The notes under the pieces were generated by a model that did not search any database, had not been told where the DNA came from, and saw nothing but the letters and a program-made list of their open reading frames with translations. Both the position numbers and the translations under genes were made by a program. Below, piece after piece: positions 35,690-43,842 of a stretch of DNA of 46,984 nt; the stretch's first letter is position 1, and each line of letters begins with the position of its first letter. The DNA lies in contig JABFQN010000011.1 of assembly GCA_019685555.1 (NCBI GenBank), forward strand, positions 1 through 46,984, read 5' to 3'. The DNA comes from Candidatus Bathyarchaeota archaeon A05DMB-3. GTDB taxonomy: Archaea > Thermoproteota > Bathyarchaeia > Bathyarchaeales > Bathycorpusculaceae.

Positions 35690-36787
35690 ATGAACGAAGA
35701 TTTAGAAAGAACGCTTGAGCATGCAAGCCAAACAGAATTCGAAAAACTGAAAGAAATGGTTTCAGAGCATTTCCAAATAGAAGAAGCCCTAATAGAGCAT
35801 GACGTTCCCACCTTCTATCTTAAACAGCCCCAAGAAACAAAACAACCCTTCCTAAGACTACTTAAAAAGCTGGAACCTATAGGTTTGATAGCATTTCTAA
35901 GGAAATCCGGAGGAAGACTTGTCCTTAAAATATTTCAGAAGCCACCAACCAAACCAAGCAACATCCTCATTAATTGGATACTATTCTTTGTAACAATAGG
36001 AACAACCTTCATCACAGGATACATGCTTTCTGGAAGCCTTGCAAACATAGGTGGAGCCATAGACCCCATCCTCGGAGGCACCATGTTCACCGCCGCCATA
36101 ATGAGCGTTCTCGGAGTACATGAGATGGGACACAAATTAACCGCTAACAAAGAAGGAATAGAGGCAACACCGCCATACTTTATTCCCGGGCCGCCCCCTA
36201 TCCTCGGCGGAGGTATAGGAACCTTTGGTGCAGTTATAGTTCAAAAATCTTTGCCATCAAACAAAGATGCCTTGTTTGACGTGGGAGTAAGCGGCCCAAT
36301 AGTCGGCTTCATTATAGCGACTATTGTAACAGCTATTGGATTAACAATGTCGGTGCCAGCTCAACCTGTTAAGGACGCTGTTGAACTGCCTGCTCCTTTA
36401 ATAATGATTCTTATTGGAGAACTCCTTGGATACTTTAAACTGATTCCTCGTCCTGCTTTCGGACAAACATTATACCTGCATCCGGTCGGTTTTGCAGGTT
36501 GGGTTGGCATGGTTGTTACGATGCTTAACCTTTTGCCCGCGGCAATGCTTGATGGGGGACACGTTGCCAGATCGTTAGTCGGCGATAAAGTGAGAGCAAT
36601 TTTAACAGCGGTATCAATTTTCCTATTAGTTATAAGCGATTTTTGGCTGATGGCATTGTTTGTTCTCTTTCTGTCATTACAGAGGCATCCGGGACCGTTA
36701 GATGATGTATCAAGTCTTTCTAATGGTCGGAAACTTTTAGCGGTCGTTTTAGTTGCAATCTTTGTTTTGGCGTTTCCACTATTCTAA
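35690..36787 (+). CDS. Site-2 protease family intramembrane zinc metalloprotease (M50)
   Basis: 365 residues. A soluble N-terminal region of about 90 residues is followed by at least six hydrophobic segments. The zinc motif HEMGH (144-148) sits in the second, and the third zinc ligand D288 lies in NLLPAAMLDGGH (280-291). Enzymes of this class cut membrane-bound anti-sigma or transcription factors, or clear signal peptides. AAGGAAA precedes the ATG. It is divergent from the S-layer-like gene, with 156 bases between the starts; whether it acts on that protein is unknown. Confidence 0.88.
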   Translation: MNEDLERTLEHASQTEFEKLKEMVSEHFQIEEALIEHDVPTFYLKQPQETKQPFLRLLKKLEPIGLIAFLRKSGGRLVLKIFQKPPTKPSNILINWILFFVTIGTTFITGYMLSGSLANIGGAIDPILGGTMFTAAIMSVLGVHEMGHKLTANKEGIEATPPYFIPGPPPILGGGIGTFGAVIVQKSLPSNKDALFDVGVSGPIVGFIIATIVTAIGLTMSVPAQPVKDAVELPAPLIMILIGELLGYFKLIPRPAFGQTLYLHPVGFAGWVGMVVTMLNLLPAAMLDGGHVARSLVGDKVRAILTAVSIFLLVISDFWLMALFVLFLSLQRHPGPLDDVSSLSNGRKLLAVVLVAIFVLAFPLF

Positions 36788-36880
36788 TTGCGGTTTTGTA
36801 TTTTTGTTGAGCGATTGTACAGAAATCTTTATTAAATATTGTTATTTCGGATACTTTTGACTATAGACTAGGAGTGCAAA

Positions 36881-37105
36881 ATGAGGGGTATACCCATCCT
36901 AATAGTTTTCTTCTCCATATTTTTAGTGGCGTCGCTGCTCATCCCATCGCCAATGTTTCCGGGAAATGTCATTTGCACTTTAATTGGAAAAATTGAAGAA
37001 GAATACGCAGAGATTTTAAGCGCTCTTTTCAATGGAGCCTTTTATGGGATTGTCTTGTGGCTAGTTTTTGTTGTGGTAAGCCGGCGATTTGAAAAGGAAA
37101 AATAG
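36881..37105 (+). CDS. Small two-helix membrane protein
   Basis: 74 residues with two hydrophobic segments (about 4-23 and 50-66) separated by a short acidic stretch, and a basic C-terminus (RRFEKEK) that should stay in the cytoplasm. AGGAG lies 6 bases before the ATG, so it is probably translated. No family is recognised. It lies 93 bases after the protease gene and converges with a zinc-ribbon gene 12 bases away. Confidence 0.6.
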   Translation: MRGIPILIVFFSIFLVASLLIPSPMFPGNVICTLIGKIEEEYAEILSALFNGAFYGIVLWLVFVVVSRRFEKEK

Positions 37106-37117
37106 CTTCGAGGATTG

Positions 37118-37366
37118 TTAGCCTTCAGACTCTTGTAAGAAGCCCACAAGCCTTATGATGCTTCCACATTTGTTGCATTGTAGAACTAGCTCTTCTAGGT
37201 ATGTCCCTTTAACCTTTGTTTCAACAATTTGATATATTTCCTCAGTTTCATCGTCTGGAGATATTACAGCTCCGCATTTTGGGCATGGGAAGGCTCCGTC
37301 TCCATCAATCTTCGTCAAATCAACTGTGTACATCACGCTTTTTTTAACCGCAGCTTTTTTCATCAT
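37118..37366 (-). CDS. Zinc-ribbon protein
   Basis: 82 residues with a zinc pair CPKCG and CNKCG, 35 residues apart, flanking an acidic hairpin. The N-terminus is basic (MMKKAAVKKS). It is probably a nucleic-acid or protein interaction module. The start could be the first or second Met (37366 or 37363). No operon partner is evident. Confidence 0.65.
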   Translation of the reverse strand: MMKKAAVKKSVMYTVDLTKIDGDGAFPCPKCGAVISPDDETEEIYQIVETKVKGTYLEELVLQCNKCGSIIRLVGFLQESEG

Positions 37367-37473
37367 CTGACTACGCCTTCTTTGACTTTACGATTCCACA
37401 TCGCCATAAATATAATTAACAATTATGAATCATTAATCTAGATTACAGCTCTACTATTTTATCACCAATAATG

Positions 37474-38454
37474 TTATGGAGACGGTACTCCCGCGACTTT
37501 TGGGAATGGAACAGCATCCCAAATATTTTCAAGTCCGCAGATAAACCTCGTCAGCCTTTCGACGCCTATTCCAAAACCTGCAGAAGGTGGAATTCCAGCC
37601 TTTAACATGTCCAAGTACCATCCGTAATCAGAGGGGTTTTCGCCGCTGCGCCACATTCGCTCAACAAGCCTTTCGTAACGATGTTCCCTTTTTCCTCCTG
37701 AAACTGCCTCTCCAAACCCTTCTGGATATATTAGGTCAAAATCCTCTAAAACCTCCGGTTTTCTTTCATTTTCCATGTAATAGAAGCCTCTGGCGGTTAT
37801 TGGATAGTTTGTTATCCAGAAGGGTTCGCTGTGGGCTTTTGATAAGGCTTCTTCTGCTTCCCAAGGAATTTCCTCACCATATTCGACGTGCATTCCCATG
37901 TTTTTCAGAATCTCAACAGCCTCATTATATGTGTATTTTTTGAAGGGTTTTCGGGGCACTTTTAGACTTTTTCCACGTTCTCCCAGCTCTTCGCAACATT
38001 TCCTTTTCACTTCCCTTATTACGTGGCAAAGCATGTTTTCGCCTAGTTCCATAACCTCTTCGCATGTGGCGTAAGCTACTTCAAGGTCTATCTGCCTAAA
38101 CTCCGTTAAATGGCGGCGTGTTTTCACCGTTTCTAAGGGCTCAAGTCTGATGTTGGGTGAAAGCGCAAAAACTTTGGGCAGAGAAGCAATAATCATCTGC
38201 TTGTAAAGTATCATGCTGCTCATAACCTTAAAGGGAACACCGTAATAGTCAATTGTAACCTGCTTTGCGCCTCTGATTCCTGGATCTGTTACGGGTCCTA
38301 TGATGGGCGCTAAAATCTCGGTGAACCCCTCGCTTTTTAAGAAAACCCTAATCGAGGAGATTATCGCGTCTTGAATTTTAAATGTGTTGGCTAATCCGTT
38401 GTCTCTTAGTGTCAAGTATCGTTTTTTTAGGGTTTCGAAGGCGTCGCAGCTCAT
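37474..38454 (-). CDS. Archaeal asparagine synthetase, asparaginyl-tRNA synthetase-like (AS-AR type)
   Basis: 326 residues consisting only of a class II aminoacyl-tRNA synthetase catalytic core. Motif 2 is NIRLE...RRHLTEFRQIDLE (R103, E105) and motif 3 is GFGIGVERLTRF near the C-terminus. The N-terminal anticodon-binding OB domain of AsnRS/AspRS is absent. The matching Pyrococcus protein makes asparagine from aspartate and ammonia through an aspartyl-adenylate, so this is the most probable role. The ATG lies about 29 bases from a TATA-like box, suggesting a leaderless message. The divergent Lrp/AsnC gene strengthens the asparagine link. Confidence 0.82.
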   Translation of the reverse strand: MSCDAFETLKKRYLTLRDNGLANTFKIQDAIISSIRVFLKSEGFTEILAPIIGPVTDPGIRGAKQVTIDYYGVPFKVMSSMILYKQMIIASLPKVFALSPNIRLEPLETVKTRRHLTEFRQIDLEVAYATCEEVMELGENMLCHVIREVKRKCCEELGERGKSLKVPRKPFKKYTYNEAVEILKNMGMHVEYGEEIPWEAEEALSKAHSEPFWITNYPITARGFYYMENERKPEVLEDFDLIYPEGFGEAVSGGKREHRYERLVERMWRSGENPSDYGWYLDMLKAGIPPSAGFGIGVERLTRFICGLENIWDAVPFPKVAGVPSP

Positions 38455-38475
38455 GAAGGTTTAAATGTATAGAGG

Positions 38476-38490
38476 TGTTATTAAATTTTT
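38476..38490 (-). promoter_or_regulatory. TATA-like box of the asparagine synthetase gene
   Basis: On the minus strand AAATTTAATAACA is centred about 29 bases before the ATG at 38454, the spacing of a leaderless archaeal promoter. No Shine-Dalgarno precedes the ATG, which agrees. Confidence 0.5.
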
Positions 38491-38522
38491 TACTGAAAAT
38501 TCTGTATTTTTCTCAAATCGAT

Positions 38523-38533
38523 AAGTATTTAAG
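38523..38533 (+). promoter_or_regulatory. TATA-like box of the Lrp/AsnC regulator gene
   Basis: AAGTATTTAAG is centred about 29 bases before the ATG at 38558, again the leaderless spacing. It lies about 46 bases from the divergent box, so one protein bound between them (imperfect palindrome GAAAAT...ATTTTTC around 38494-38511) could control both genes. Confidence 0.5.
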
Positions 38534-38557
38534 TGTGAATTTATGTAATTTTTACAC

Positions 38558-39064
38558 ATGGAACCCAGACTCGACGAAAAAGATTTGGCTATACTGAATC
38601 TGCTGCAGAAAAACTGCAGAATGACCGCCAAAGAAATTGCGCGGAAAATAGATTCGCCCATAACAACGGTTTTCGCAAAAATAAAGAGGATGGAACAGCA
38701 GGGAATAATAAAAGAGTACAGGGCCATCTTAGACCATAAAAAATTAAACTTCGGCGTGACAGCCTTCATTTTGGCATCTTTTTCCTACAGAACTGGGAAA
38801 AATGAGGAAACACCTTTGTCGCAAAGAGCAATAGCTGAACAAATATCAAAATTTCCAGAGGTTCAAGAAGTTCACATAATTTCTGGAGACTGGGATATTC
38901 TGATTAAGGTTAAGGATAAGGATGTGGATGCTATTGGAAAATTTGTTGTGGACAAGCTTAGAACCGTTAAAGGGATAGAGAAAACTTTGACTTGCATGGT
39001 GTTTGACACTCCCAAGGAGACAACAGCCATACCTGTGCCATTAAAGACGCCCAAGCAGTTGTAG
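38558..39064 (+). CDS. Lrp/AsnC family transcriptional regulator
   Basis: 168 residues: an N-terminal winged helix-turn-helix (about 5-65, LDEKDLAILNLLQKNCRMTAKEIARK) and a C-terminal RAM domain (about 75-150) with VQEVHIISGDWDILIKV, the usual effector-binding and oligomerisation region. These proteins sense amino acids. It is divergent from the asparagine synthetase gene, as bacterial asnC is from asnA, and probably controls that gene and itself. The start rests on the ATG 29 bases after the TATA box. Confidence 0.88.
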   Translation: MEPRLDEKDLAILNLLQKNCRMTAKEIARKIDSPITTVFAKIKRMEQQGIIKEYRAILDHKKLNFGVTAFILASFSYRTGKNEETPLSQRAIAEQISKFPEVQEVHIISGDWDILIKVKDKDVDAIGKFVVDKLRTVKGIEKTLTCMVFDTPKETTAIPVPLKTPKQL

Positions 39065-39093
39065 CGCCAAAATAGGTAAAATAACAGTTTAGC

Positions 39094-39483
39094 CTAACTT
39101 TTATCCAAAGCTAAACCGCTTGAATAGTAGAGCAGTGGCAGTGCAAGCAACACAATGTTTCTGCCCTTCTCTGTGAGTGTATACTCCACTTTTATGGGTG
39201 GACCAGTTTCCACCAACCTTTTGATGTATCCGTTTTTCATTAGGTTTTTCAGCTTGTCTGATAGAGTACGGGAGTTTACACCTAAAATTTTCTTTAATCC
39301 GCTAAAGGATACAGTGTTTTTGAAGAAGAGGGTGTAGAGCAGTTCAAGGTTCCATTTCTGGGATAGGAGAGTGAAGCTTTTTTCAAGGCTTTTGATGTCT
39401 TCTTTTAAGTTGTCGAGGGTTATGTTCTGTTTTTCAAGTAGGTCTTTTAGGGTTTCCTCTATTCCATCTAGAGTACGTCTCAT
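39094..39483 (-). CDS. HxlR-like winged-helix transcriptional regulator
   Basis: 129 residues. An N-terminal coiled-coil of about 40 residues precedes a winged helix (SQKWNLELLYTLF to KVEYTLTEKGRNI) that matches the HxlR/MarR-like fold: helix-turn-helix with GVNSRTLSDKLKNL recognition, then the wing EYTLTEKG. It lies 29 bases from the convergent lrp end and is divergent from the geranylgeranyl reductase gene, so local control of that gene is possible. Confidence 0.75.
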   Translation of the reverse strand: MRRTLDGIEETLKDLLEKQNITLDNLKEDIKSLEKSFTLLSQKWNLELLYTLFFKNTVSFSGLKKILGVNSRTLSDKLKNLMKNGYIKRLVETGPPIKVEYTLTEKGRNIVLLALPLLYYSSGLALDKS

Positions 39484-39572
39484 CCGTGTCTCTATGAGGC
39501 CGCGGAGTTCACTGCTTAATGTTATTTTGCGATTTATTTGGCTACACCAAGTGTGAATAGGGTTACTTCAAC

Positions 39573-39582
39573 GTTTATAAAG
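39573..39582 (+). promoter_or_regulatory. TATA box of the geranylgeranyl reductase gene
   Basis: GTTTATAAAG lies about 55 bases before the ATG at 39632 and predicts a leader near 28 bases. It is close to the archaeal consensus. Confidence 0.5.
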
Positions 39583-39631
39583 GTTTACTATTACAACAAG
39601 GTATAGAAATCACACCGCAGAGGCTTGTTAG

Positions 39632-40990
39632 ATGAAGTATGACGTTATAGTTGTTGGTGCTGGAACAGCGGGTTGCCTAGCCGCAAAAACAGCAGCAGAA
39701 GCTGGATTAAAGGTTTGTTTGATTGAACGGAAAAGCCACAAAGAGATAGGAGAGAAAGTCTGCGGAGACGCCTTAGGAGAACACCACTTGAAGACCCTTG
39801 GTTTGAAGACCCCTCAACATGGCGAGTTGGAGAAGCGAATTGAAGGAGTAAAAATATACTCGCCGGATGTGGAGACAGTTTTCACAATTAAGCATGAAGA
39901 TTTTAAGGGGTATCTGCTAAACAGGCGTCTTTTTGGGCAGTGGCTTTTGAAAATGGCTTTAGATGAAGGCGCCGTCTTACATGAATCGACGCAGTGCCTT
40001 GAACCCATAGTCGAGAAAGGTTGTGTAACTGGAGTTTTCGCAAAAAACATGAAAACCAACTGGAAAGTTCGGTTTGATGGGAAAACTGTTGTGGACGCTA
40101 GCGGTTTCTTGGCTGTGGTTAGGCGGAAACTTCCAAAAAAGATGGGAATAGAAAATGAAATTTCAAACGAGGATGTGGAAGCTTGCTATAGGGAGATAAG
40201 ACAGCTTAAACAGGAAACAAAGGGCAAAGAATACTGTGAAATCTACTTGAATCAAAAAGTAACTCCAGGAGGCTACACTTGGATTTTCTATAAAGGAAGC
40301 GCCAAAGTTAACGCTGGCTTAGGGGTTTGCATGCGGGGCAAATTTCCAAATCCGAAAAACCAATTTTACAAGCATATCTTAACGAAGCCGCTTTTCGAAG
40401 GCTCGCTTTTGCTAAGTGGCGGAGCATGGTATGACCCTACGCGGAGACCGTTAGACAACATGGTTGGAAACGGAGTTATAATAGCCGGAGATGCCGCTTG
40501 CCTAGTTAATCCAATCCACGGCGGCGGCATAGGTCCTTCAATGTTAAGCGGATATTTAGCTGGAAAAACCATTACAGAGGCTTTGGAGAAAGGCGACATC
40601 AGCCAAAAAGCATTATGGACTTACAACGTCAAGTATATGGAGGATTATGGGACTAAGCAGGCTGGGCTTGACGTTTTTAGACTTCTGCTTCTAACATGCA
40701 AAGACGAAGATCTCAATTATGGGATGAAATATGCATTGCTAACGGAAGAGGATGTTTTAAAGGCTGGTCTAGGAGAAGAATTCCACTTAAACATAAATGA
40801 AACGGCTAGACGCGTTTTCAGAGGTTTAAAGCGAATCCGCTTCCTGAATAAGCTAAGGGTCACAGTTAAACTAATGAAGCAGGTTAAAGCGCACTACAGA
40901 AACTACCCGAAAGACCCGGAAGAGTTTGAAAAGTGGCGCTTAAAAACCGAGGCGCTTTTTAGAGAGGCAAGGTCAAAGCTTATAGAGTAG
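39632..40990 (+). CDS. Geranylgeranyl reductase family flavoprotein
   Basis: 452-residue FAD enzyme. The Rossmann motif GAGTAG (9-14) opens the chain, VCGDALGEHH and PGGYTWIFYKG are the family substrate-region signatures, and GDAACLVNPIHGGGIGPSM is the FAD ribityl motif. It is expected to saturate the isoprenoid chains of archaeal membrane lipids or of quinones. The C-terminal 60 residues are helical and basic and may contact the membrane. The dph6 gene follows after 6 bases, so they are co-transcribed. GAGGC is a weak ribosome site. Confidence 0.87.
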   Translation: MKYDVIVVGAGTAGCLAAKTAAEAGLKVCLIERKSHKEIGEKVCGDALGEHHLKTLGLKTPQHGELEKRIEGVKIYSPDVETVFTIKHEDFKGYLLNRRLFGQWLLKMALDEGAVLHESTQCLEPIVEKGCVTGVFAKNMKTNWKVRFDGKTVVDASGFLAVVRRKLPKKMGIENEISNEDVEACYREIRQLKQETKGKEYCEIYLNQKVTPGGYTWIFYKGSAKVNAGLGVCMRGKFPNPKNQFYKHILTKPLFEGSLLLSGGAWYDPTRRPLDNMVGNGVIIAGDAACLVNPIHGGGIGPSMLSGYLAGKTITEALEKGDISQKALWTYNVKYMEDYGTKQAGLDVFRLLLLTCKDEDLNYGMKYALLTEEDVLKAGLGEEFHLNINETARRVFRGLKRIRFLNKLRVTVKLMKQVKAHYRNYPKDPEEFEKWRLKTEALFREARSKLIE

Positions 40991-40996
40991 AAGGGC

Positions 40997-41674
40997 ATGC
41001 GGGTAGCGGTTTTAGCCACTGGCGGGAAGGATTCCACCCTTGCACTTTATAGAGTTTTAAGCAAAGGCTATGAAGTGAAGTGTTTGGTGAGCATGCTTCC
41101 CCTACGGGAAGACAGTTGGATGTTCCATTATCCGAACATGCACTTGATGGACTTGTTCTCTGAAGCTGTCGGAATACCACTTGTAAAATGTGAAACTTCC
41201 GGAATGAAGGAAGTTGAGGTTGAAGACTTGAAAAGTTTAATCGCCAAACTTGACATTGATGGACTTGTTTCTGGAGCTATAGCCTCCAACTATCAGAGGG
41301 CAAGAATAGAGGCGATTTGCAAACAGTTAGGACTTGAGTGCATAACCCCCCTTTGGCAGGAAAAACCCCCAAAAATCTTGAAAGAAATTTTAGACTTAAA
41401 GTTTGAAGTTATTATAACTGGAGTTTTCGCGTATGGCTTTTCAAAGGATTGGCTTGGAAGAAAAATTGACCAAGAAACCGTTAAAGCTTTGGCTGACTTG
41501 AATGAGCGGTTTGGCGTTTCGCTTGTTGGTGAAGGGGGCGAATATGAAACCCTGGTGCTTGACGCTCCATTTTTCAAGAAAAGGCTGAAAATCCTTGAAA
41601 CTGAAAAGGTTTGGAGAAATCAAAGCGGCTACTTCATTGTTAAAAAGGCGGAGCTTGAAGAAAAGGCGAGATGA
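40997..41674 (+). CDS. dph6: Diphthine-ammonia ligase (Dph6/MJ0570 family ATP-PPase)
   Basis: 225 residues with the PP-loop GGKDSTLALY (9-18) for ATP pyrophosphatase chemistry and the family signature EGGEYETLVLDAPFF near residue 180. It catalyses the last step of diphthamide formation on elongation factor aEF2. SGAIASNYQRARIE is also characteristic. It lies 6 bases after the reductase gene and is probably translated from the same message. A 7-base stem-loop follows it. Confidence 0.87.
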   Translation: MRVAVLATGGKDSTLALYRVLSKGYEVKCLVSMLPLREDSWMFHYPNMHLMDLFSEAVGIPLVKCETSGMKEVEVEDLKSLIAKLDIDGLVSGAIASNYQRARIEAICKQLGLECITPLWQEKPPKILKEILDLKFEVIITGVFAYGFSKDWLGRKIDQETVKALADLNERFGVSLVGEGGEYETLVLDAPFFKKRLKILETEKVWRNQSGYFIVKKAELEEKAR

Positions 41675-41679
41675 CGGTT

Positions 41680-41697
41680 CTTTTCCTTTTGGAAAAG
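41680..41697. terminator. Inverted repeat with T-rich loop after dph6
   Basis: CTTTTCC, loop TTTT, GGAAAAG forms a perfect 7-base stem 6 bases after the dph6 stop and overlaps the start of the eL15 TATA box. It could end dph6 transcripts or act as an operator for the ribosomal operon. Archaeal terminators rarely need stems, so the role is uncertain. Confidence 0.35.
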
Positions 41698-41706
41698 TTT
41701 ATTTTG
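41696..41706 (+). promoter_or_regulatory. TATA-like box of the ribosomal/RNase P operon
   Basis: AGTTTATTTTG is centred about 100 bases before the eL15 ATG. Transcription would begin near 41727 and leave a leader of about 74 bases that starts just before the GC-rich hairpin. Confidence 0.4.
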
Positions 41707-41734
41707 TTGACTGTTGAATCATTGAAAGCCGATG

Positions 41735-41750
41735 GCGGATGAGAATCCGC
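41735..41750 (+). ncRNA. Hairpin with GAGA tetraloop in the eL15 mRNA leader
   Basis: GCGGAT, GAGA, ATCCGC is a perfect 6-base-pair stem capped by a GNRA loop, extendable by two G-U pairs. A second small hairpin, AACC...GGTT, follows at about 41759-41771. The region is GC-rich in an AT-rich leader and ends about 50 bases before the ATG. A cis-regulatory element binding a ribosomal protein is possible. Confidence 0.4.
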
Positions 41751-41800
41751 TGGGATGTAACCTTTAGGGTTGAACCATAAACTATAAGCGAGGTGAAAAA

Positions 41801-42376
41801 ATGGCGTACAAATACATTGCAGAAGCTTGGAAAAAACCAGAGGAATCCTTTGTAGACGATTTAATGCGTCAAAGGCTTATAGAATGGCGAAAGCAGCCAA
41901 CAATAATCCGTGTGGAAAAGCCTACCCGTCTAGACAGAGCTAGAAAACTTGGATATAAGGCGAAGCAAGGATTTATTATCGTTCGTGTCCGCGTTAGGCG
42001 TGGAGGACTGCGGAAGCAGCGTCCAAAGGCTGGAAGAAGACCGAAAAGGATGGGTGTAACCAAATATAAGCCAGCCAAGAGTCTAAGGCTAATCGCTGAA
42101 GAACGCGCCGCCAGAAAATTTCCAAATCTAGAGGTTTTAAACTCTTACTGGGTTGGCGAAGATGGACGTTTCAAATGGTTTGAAATAATAATGGTGGACA
42201 ATGATCATCCAGCAATTAAGGCGGATAAGGACATAAATTGGATATGCCAAAAACAGCATAAGGGACGAGTCTTCAGAGGCTTGACAAGCGCAGGTAAAAA
42301 AGTTAGGGGTTTGAGGCATAGGGGTCGCGGAGCGGAAAAAGCCAGACCAAGCAAGAAGGCGGCAACAGAGGAGTAA
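41801..42376 (+). CDS. rpl15e: Large-subunit ribosomal protein eL15
   Basis: 191 residues matching eL15: start [13 protein letters not shown], basic core [22 protein letters not shown], then [21 protein letters not shown] and the terminal [21 protein letters not shown]. It binds 23S rRNA. GAGGTGA precedes the ATG. It opens a tight operon with eL13, an RNA-binding protein and two RNase P subunits. Confidence 0.95.
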   Translation: MAYKYIAEAWKKPEESFVDDLMRQRLIEWRKQPTIIRVEKPTRLDRARKLGYKAKQGFIIVRVRVRRGGLRKQRPKAGRRPKRMGVTKYKPAKSLRLIAEERAARKFPNLEVLNSYWVGEDGRFKWFEIIMVDNDHPAIKADKDINWICQKQHKGRVFRGLTSAGKKVRGLRHRGRGAEKARPSKKAATEE

Positions 42377-42383
42377 AAAGGCA

Positions 42384-42638
42384 ATGGAAATTGTTAAACC
42401 TACAGTCGTCAAGAAAGGCGGAAACCAACGTCTAGGAAAAGGCTTCAGCTTAAGAGAATTGAAGGAAGCCGGGTTGAATGTAAAGCAAGCGCTAAAGCTT
42501 GGAATCTTTGTGGATTATAGAAGGAGAACATTCCATGAAGAGAATGTCAAGGCTCTTGAAGAATTTTTGGCAACTAAAAAGGCTTCGGAACCTAAGCCCA
42601 AAAGAAGAAAGCCTAAAAGTGAAAAGCAACAGAAATGA
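42384..42638 (+). CDS. rpl13e: Large-subunit ribosomal protein eL13
   Basis: 84 residues with the archaeal eL13 pattern: RLGKGFSLRELKEAGLNVKQ, LGIFVDYRRRT and EENVKALEEFL, then a basic tail. It binds 23S rRNA and is found mainly in TACK-related archaea and Thermoplasmata. It lies 7 bases after eL15, and its stop overlaps the next start by 4 bases. Confidence 0.88.
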   Translation: MEIVKPTVVKKGGNQRLGKGFSLRELKEAGLNVKQALKLGIFVDYRRRTFHEENVKALEEFLATKKASEPKPKRRKPKSEKQQK

Positions 42639-43102
42639 AATGTGATGATGCGGTTTTGTCTTCTAAGGTTCCGGTAACCCACATTAACATAAGAGTGTTC
42701 GCCCACGCAACAGAAGACGAAGATAAAGTTTTGTCAGCTGTGCGTAACACGCTTCCACCGCAAATATCCGAAAATATTACCTTTAAGAAGTCAAACTTAA
42801 CTGGTCATCATGGGAACCCCATAGTGCTTTTGGAAGCAAAAATTAAGGAGAAAGACCATGTTGAAGCCCTTCTTAAGAAGTTAGCCTCTGGTTTAAACGG
42901 TTTGGATAAGGAAGTTTTGAATAGCGAGATTGAACAGCACATTGAAAAGGGATGTTTATACATAAGGCTTGACAAGCAGTCTGCCTACTTAAACGAGATT
43001 AGGCTTTTTGCAACGGACCCCATACACTTCAGAATCCACTTTAAGAAATCCAACATGAAGGAAATTTTGGAAATCTGCCGAAAAATTGGGATAATTCCAT
43101 GA
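42635..43102 (+). CDS. RNA-binding protein of the exosome-associated COG1325 family
   Basis: 155 residues with a THINIRVFAHATEDEDKVL start after a short leader, HHGNPIVLLEA in the centre and YLNEIRLFATDPIHFRIH near the end, as in the archaeal conserved family usually labelled exosome or RNA-binding subunit. The fold is predicted alpha/beta with repeated strands that bind RNA. Overlaps on both sides (ATGA) tie it to eL13 and the RNase P genes. Confidence 0.78.
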   Translation: MKCDDAVLSSKVPVTHINIRVFAHATEDEDKVLSAVRNTLPPQISENITFKKSNLTGHHGNPIVLLEAKIKEKDHVEALLKKLASGLNGLDKEVLNSEIEQHIEKGCLYIRLDKQSAYLNEIRLFATDPIHFRIHFKKSNMKEILEICRKIGIIP

Positions 43103-43842
43103 GGAGAGCTTTTGCAGACCTACATCTAATGCCCGATTTAAGCAGCGTGGAACAGACAAGACAGATGTTTTTGAAGGCTTCAGCGCTTGGCTACCGCCTA
43201 ATAGCAACGCCGCTTCCAACGAGTTTCAGCGAAAATCACATTCAAAGGTTAAGGGGGATAAGCCAAGAAACAGCCTTAGATTTTGCTTCTCGTCTAGATT
43301 TAAAGCCAAAAACCCCAAAAGAACTTCTCTACCATTTAAGAAAATTTAGGAGAAAATTTGAGATAATTGCGGTAATTTGCGAATCAAAAACCGTTGCACG
43401 GCAAGCCGCAAAAGACCACAGAGTAGACCTCCTAAACTTTCCAGCTTTAGACCCTCACAAAAGATTTTTTGACAAAGCGGAGGCAGAGCTTGCCTCAAAA
43501 AGTTTAGCAGCTCTTGAAATTGATATTAAGCCGCTAATCACATTAAAAGGCTCATCTAAAATTAGGCTTTTATCCGCTTTACGGAGAGAAGCATCCATAG
43601 CCAAAGACTTCCACATGCCAATTGTCATTTCAAGCGGAGCCACAACCGAATTGCTTATGCGGAAACCCTTGGAAATCGCAGCTTTAACCTCTCTCTTCGA
43701 CCTAGATAGGTCTATGGCTGTAGATGCTGTTTCAAAAAACCCGCTGGCCATTGTTAAAAGAAACAGAGAAAAGCTTAGCCCAAACTTTATCGCGCCTGGC
43801 ATCCGCCTAATTCGAAGGGGAAGCGACTGCCATGAAAGTTAA
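43099..43842 (+). CDS. rnp3: RNase P protein subunit Rpp30
   Basis: 247 residues forming a TIM-barrel-like fold: FADLHLMPD at the start, YRLIATPLP, VDLLNFPALD, LEIDIKPL and PIVISSGATTELLMRKPLEIAAL. It helps the RNase P RNA remove 5' leaders of pre-tRNA, pairing with Pop5. It overlaps the next gene by 11 bases and the previous by 4. Confidence 0.9.
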   Translation: MRRAFADLHLMPDLSSVEQTRQMFLKASALGYRLIATPLPTSFSENHIQRLRGISQETALDFASRLDLKPKTPKELLYHLRKFRRKFEIIAVICESKTVARQAAKDHRVDLLNFPALDPHKRFFDKAEAELASKSLAALEIDIKPLITLKGSSKIRLLSALRREASIAKDFHMPIVISSGATTELLMRKPLEIAALTSLFDLDRSMAVDAVSKNPLAIVKRNREKLSPNFIAPGIRLIRRGSDCHES

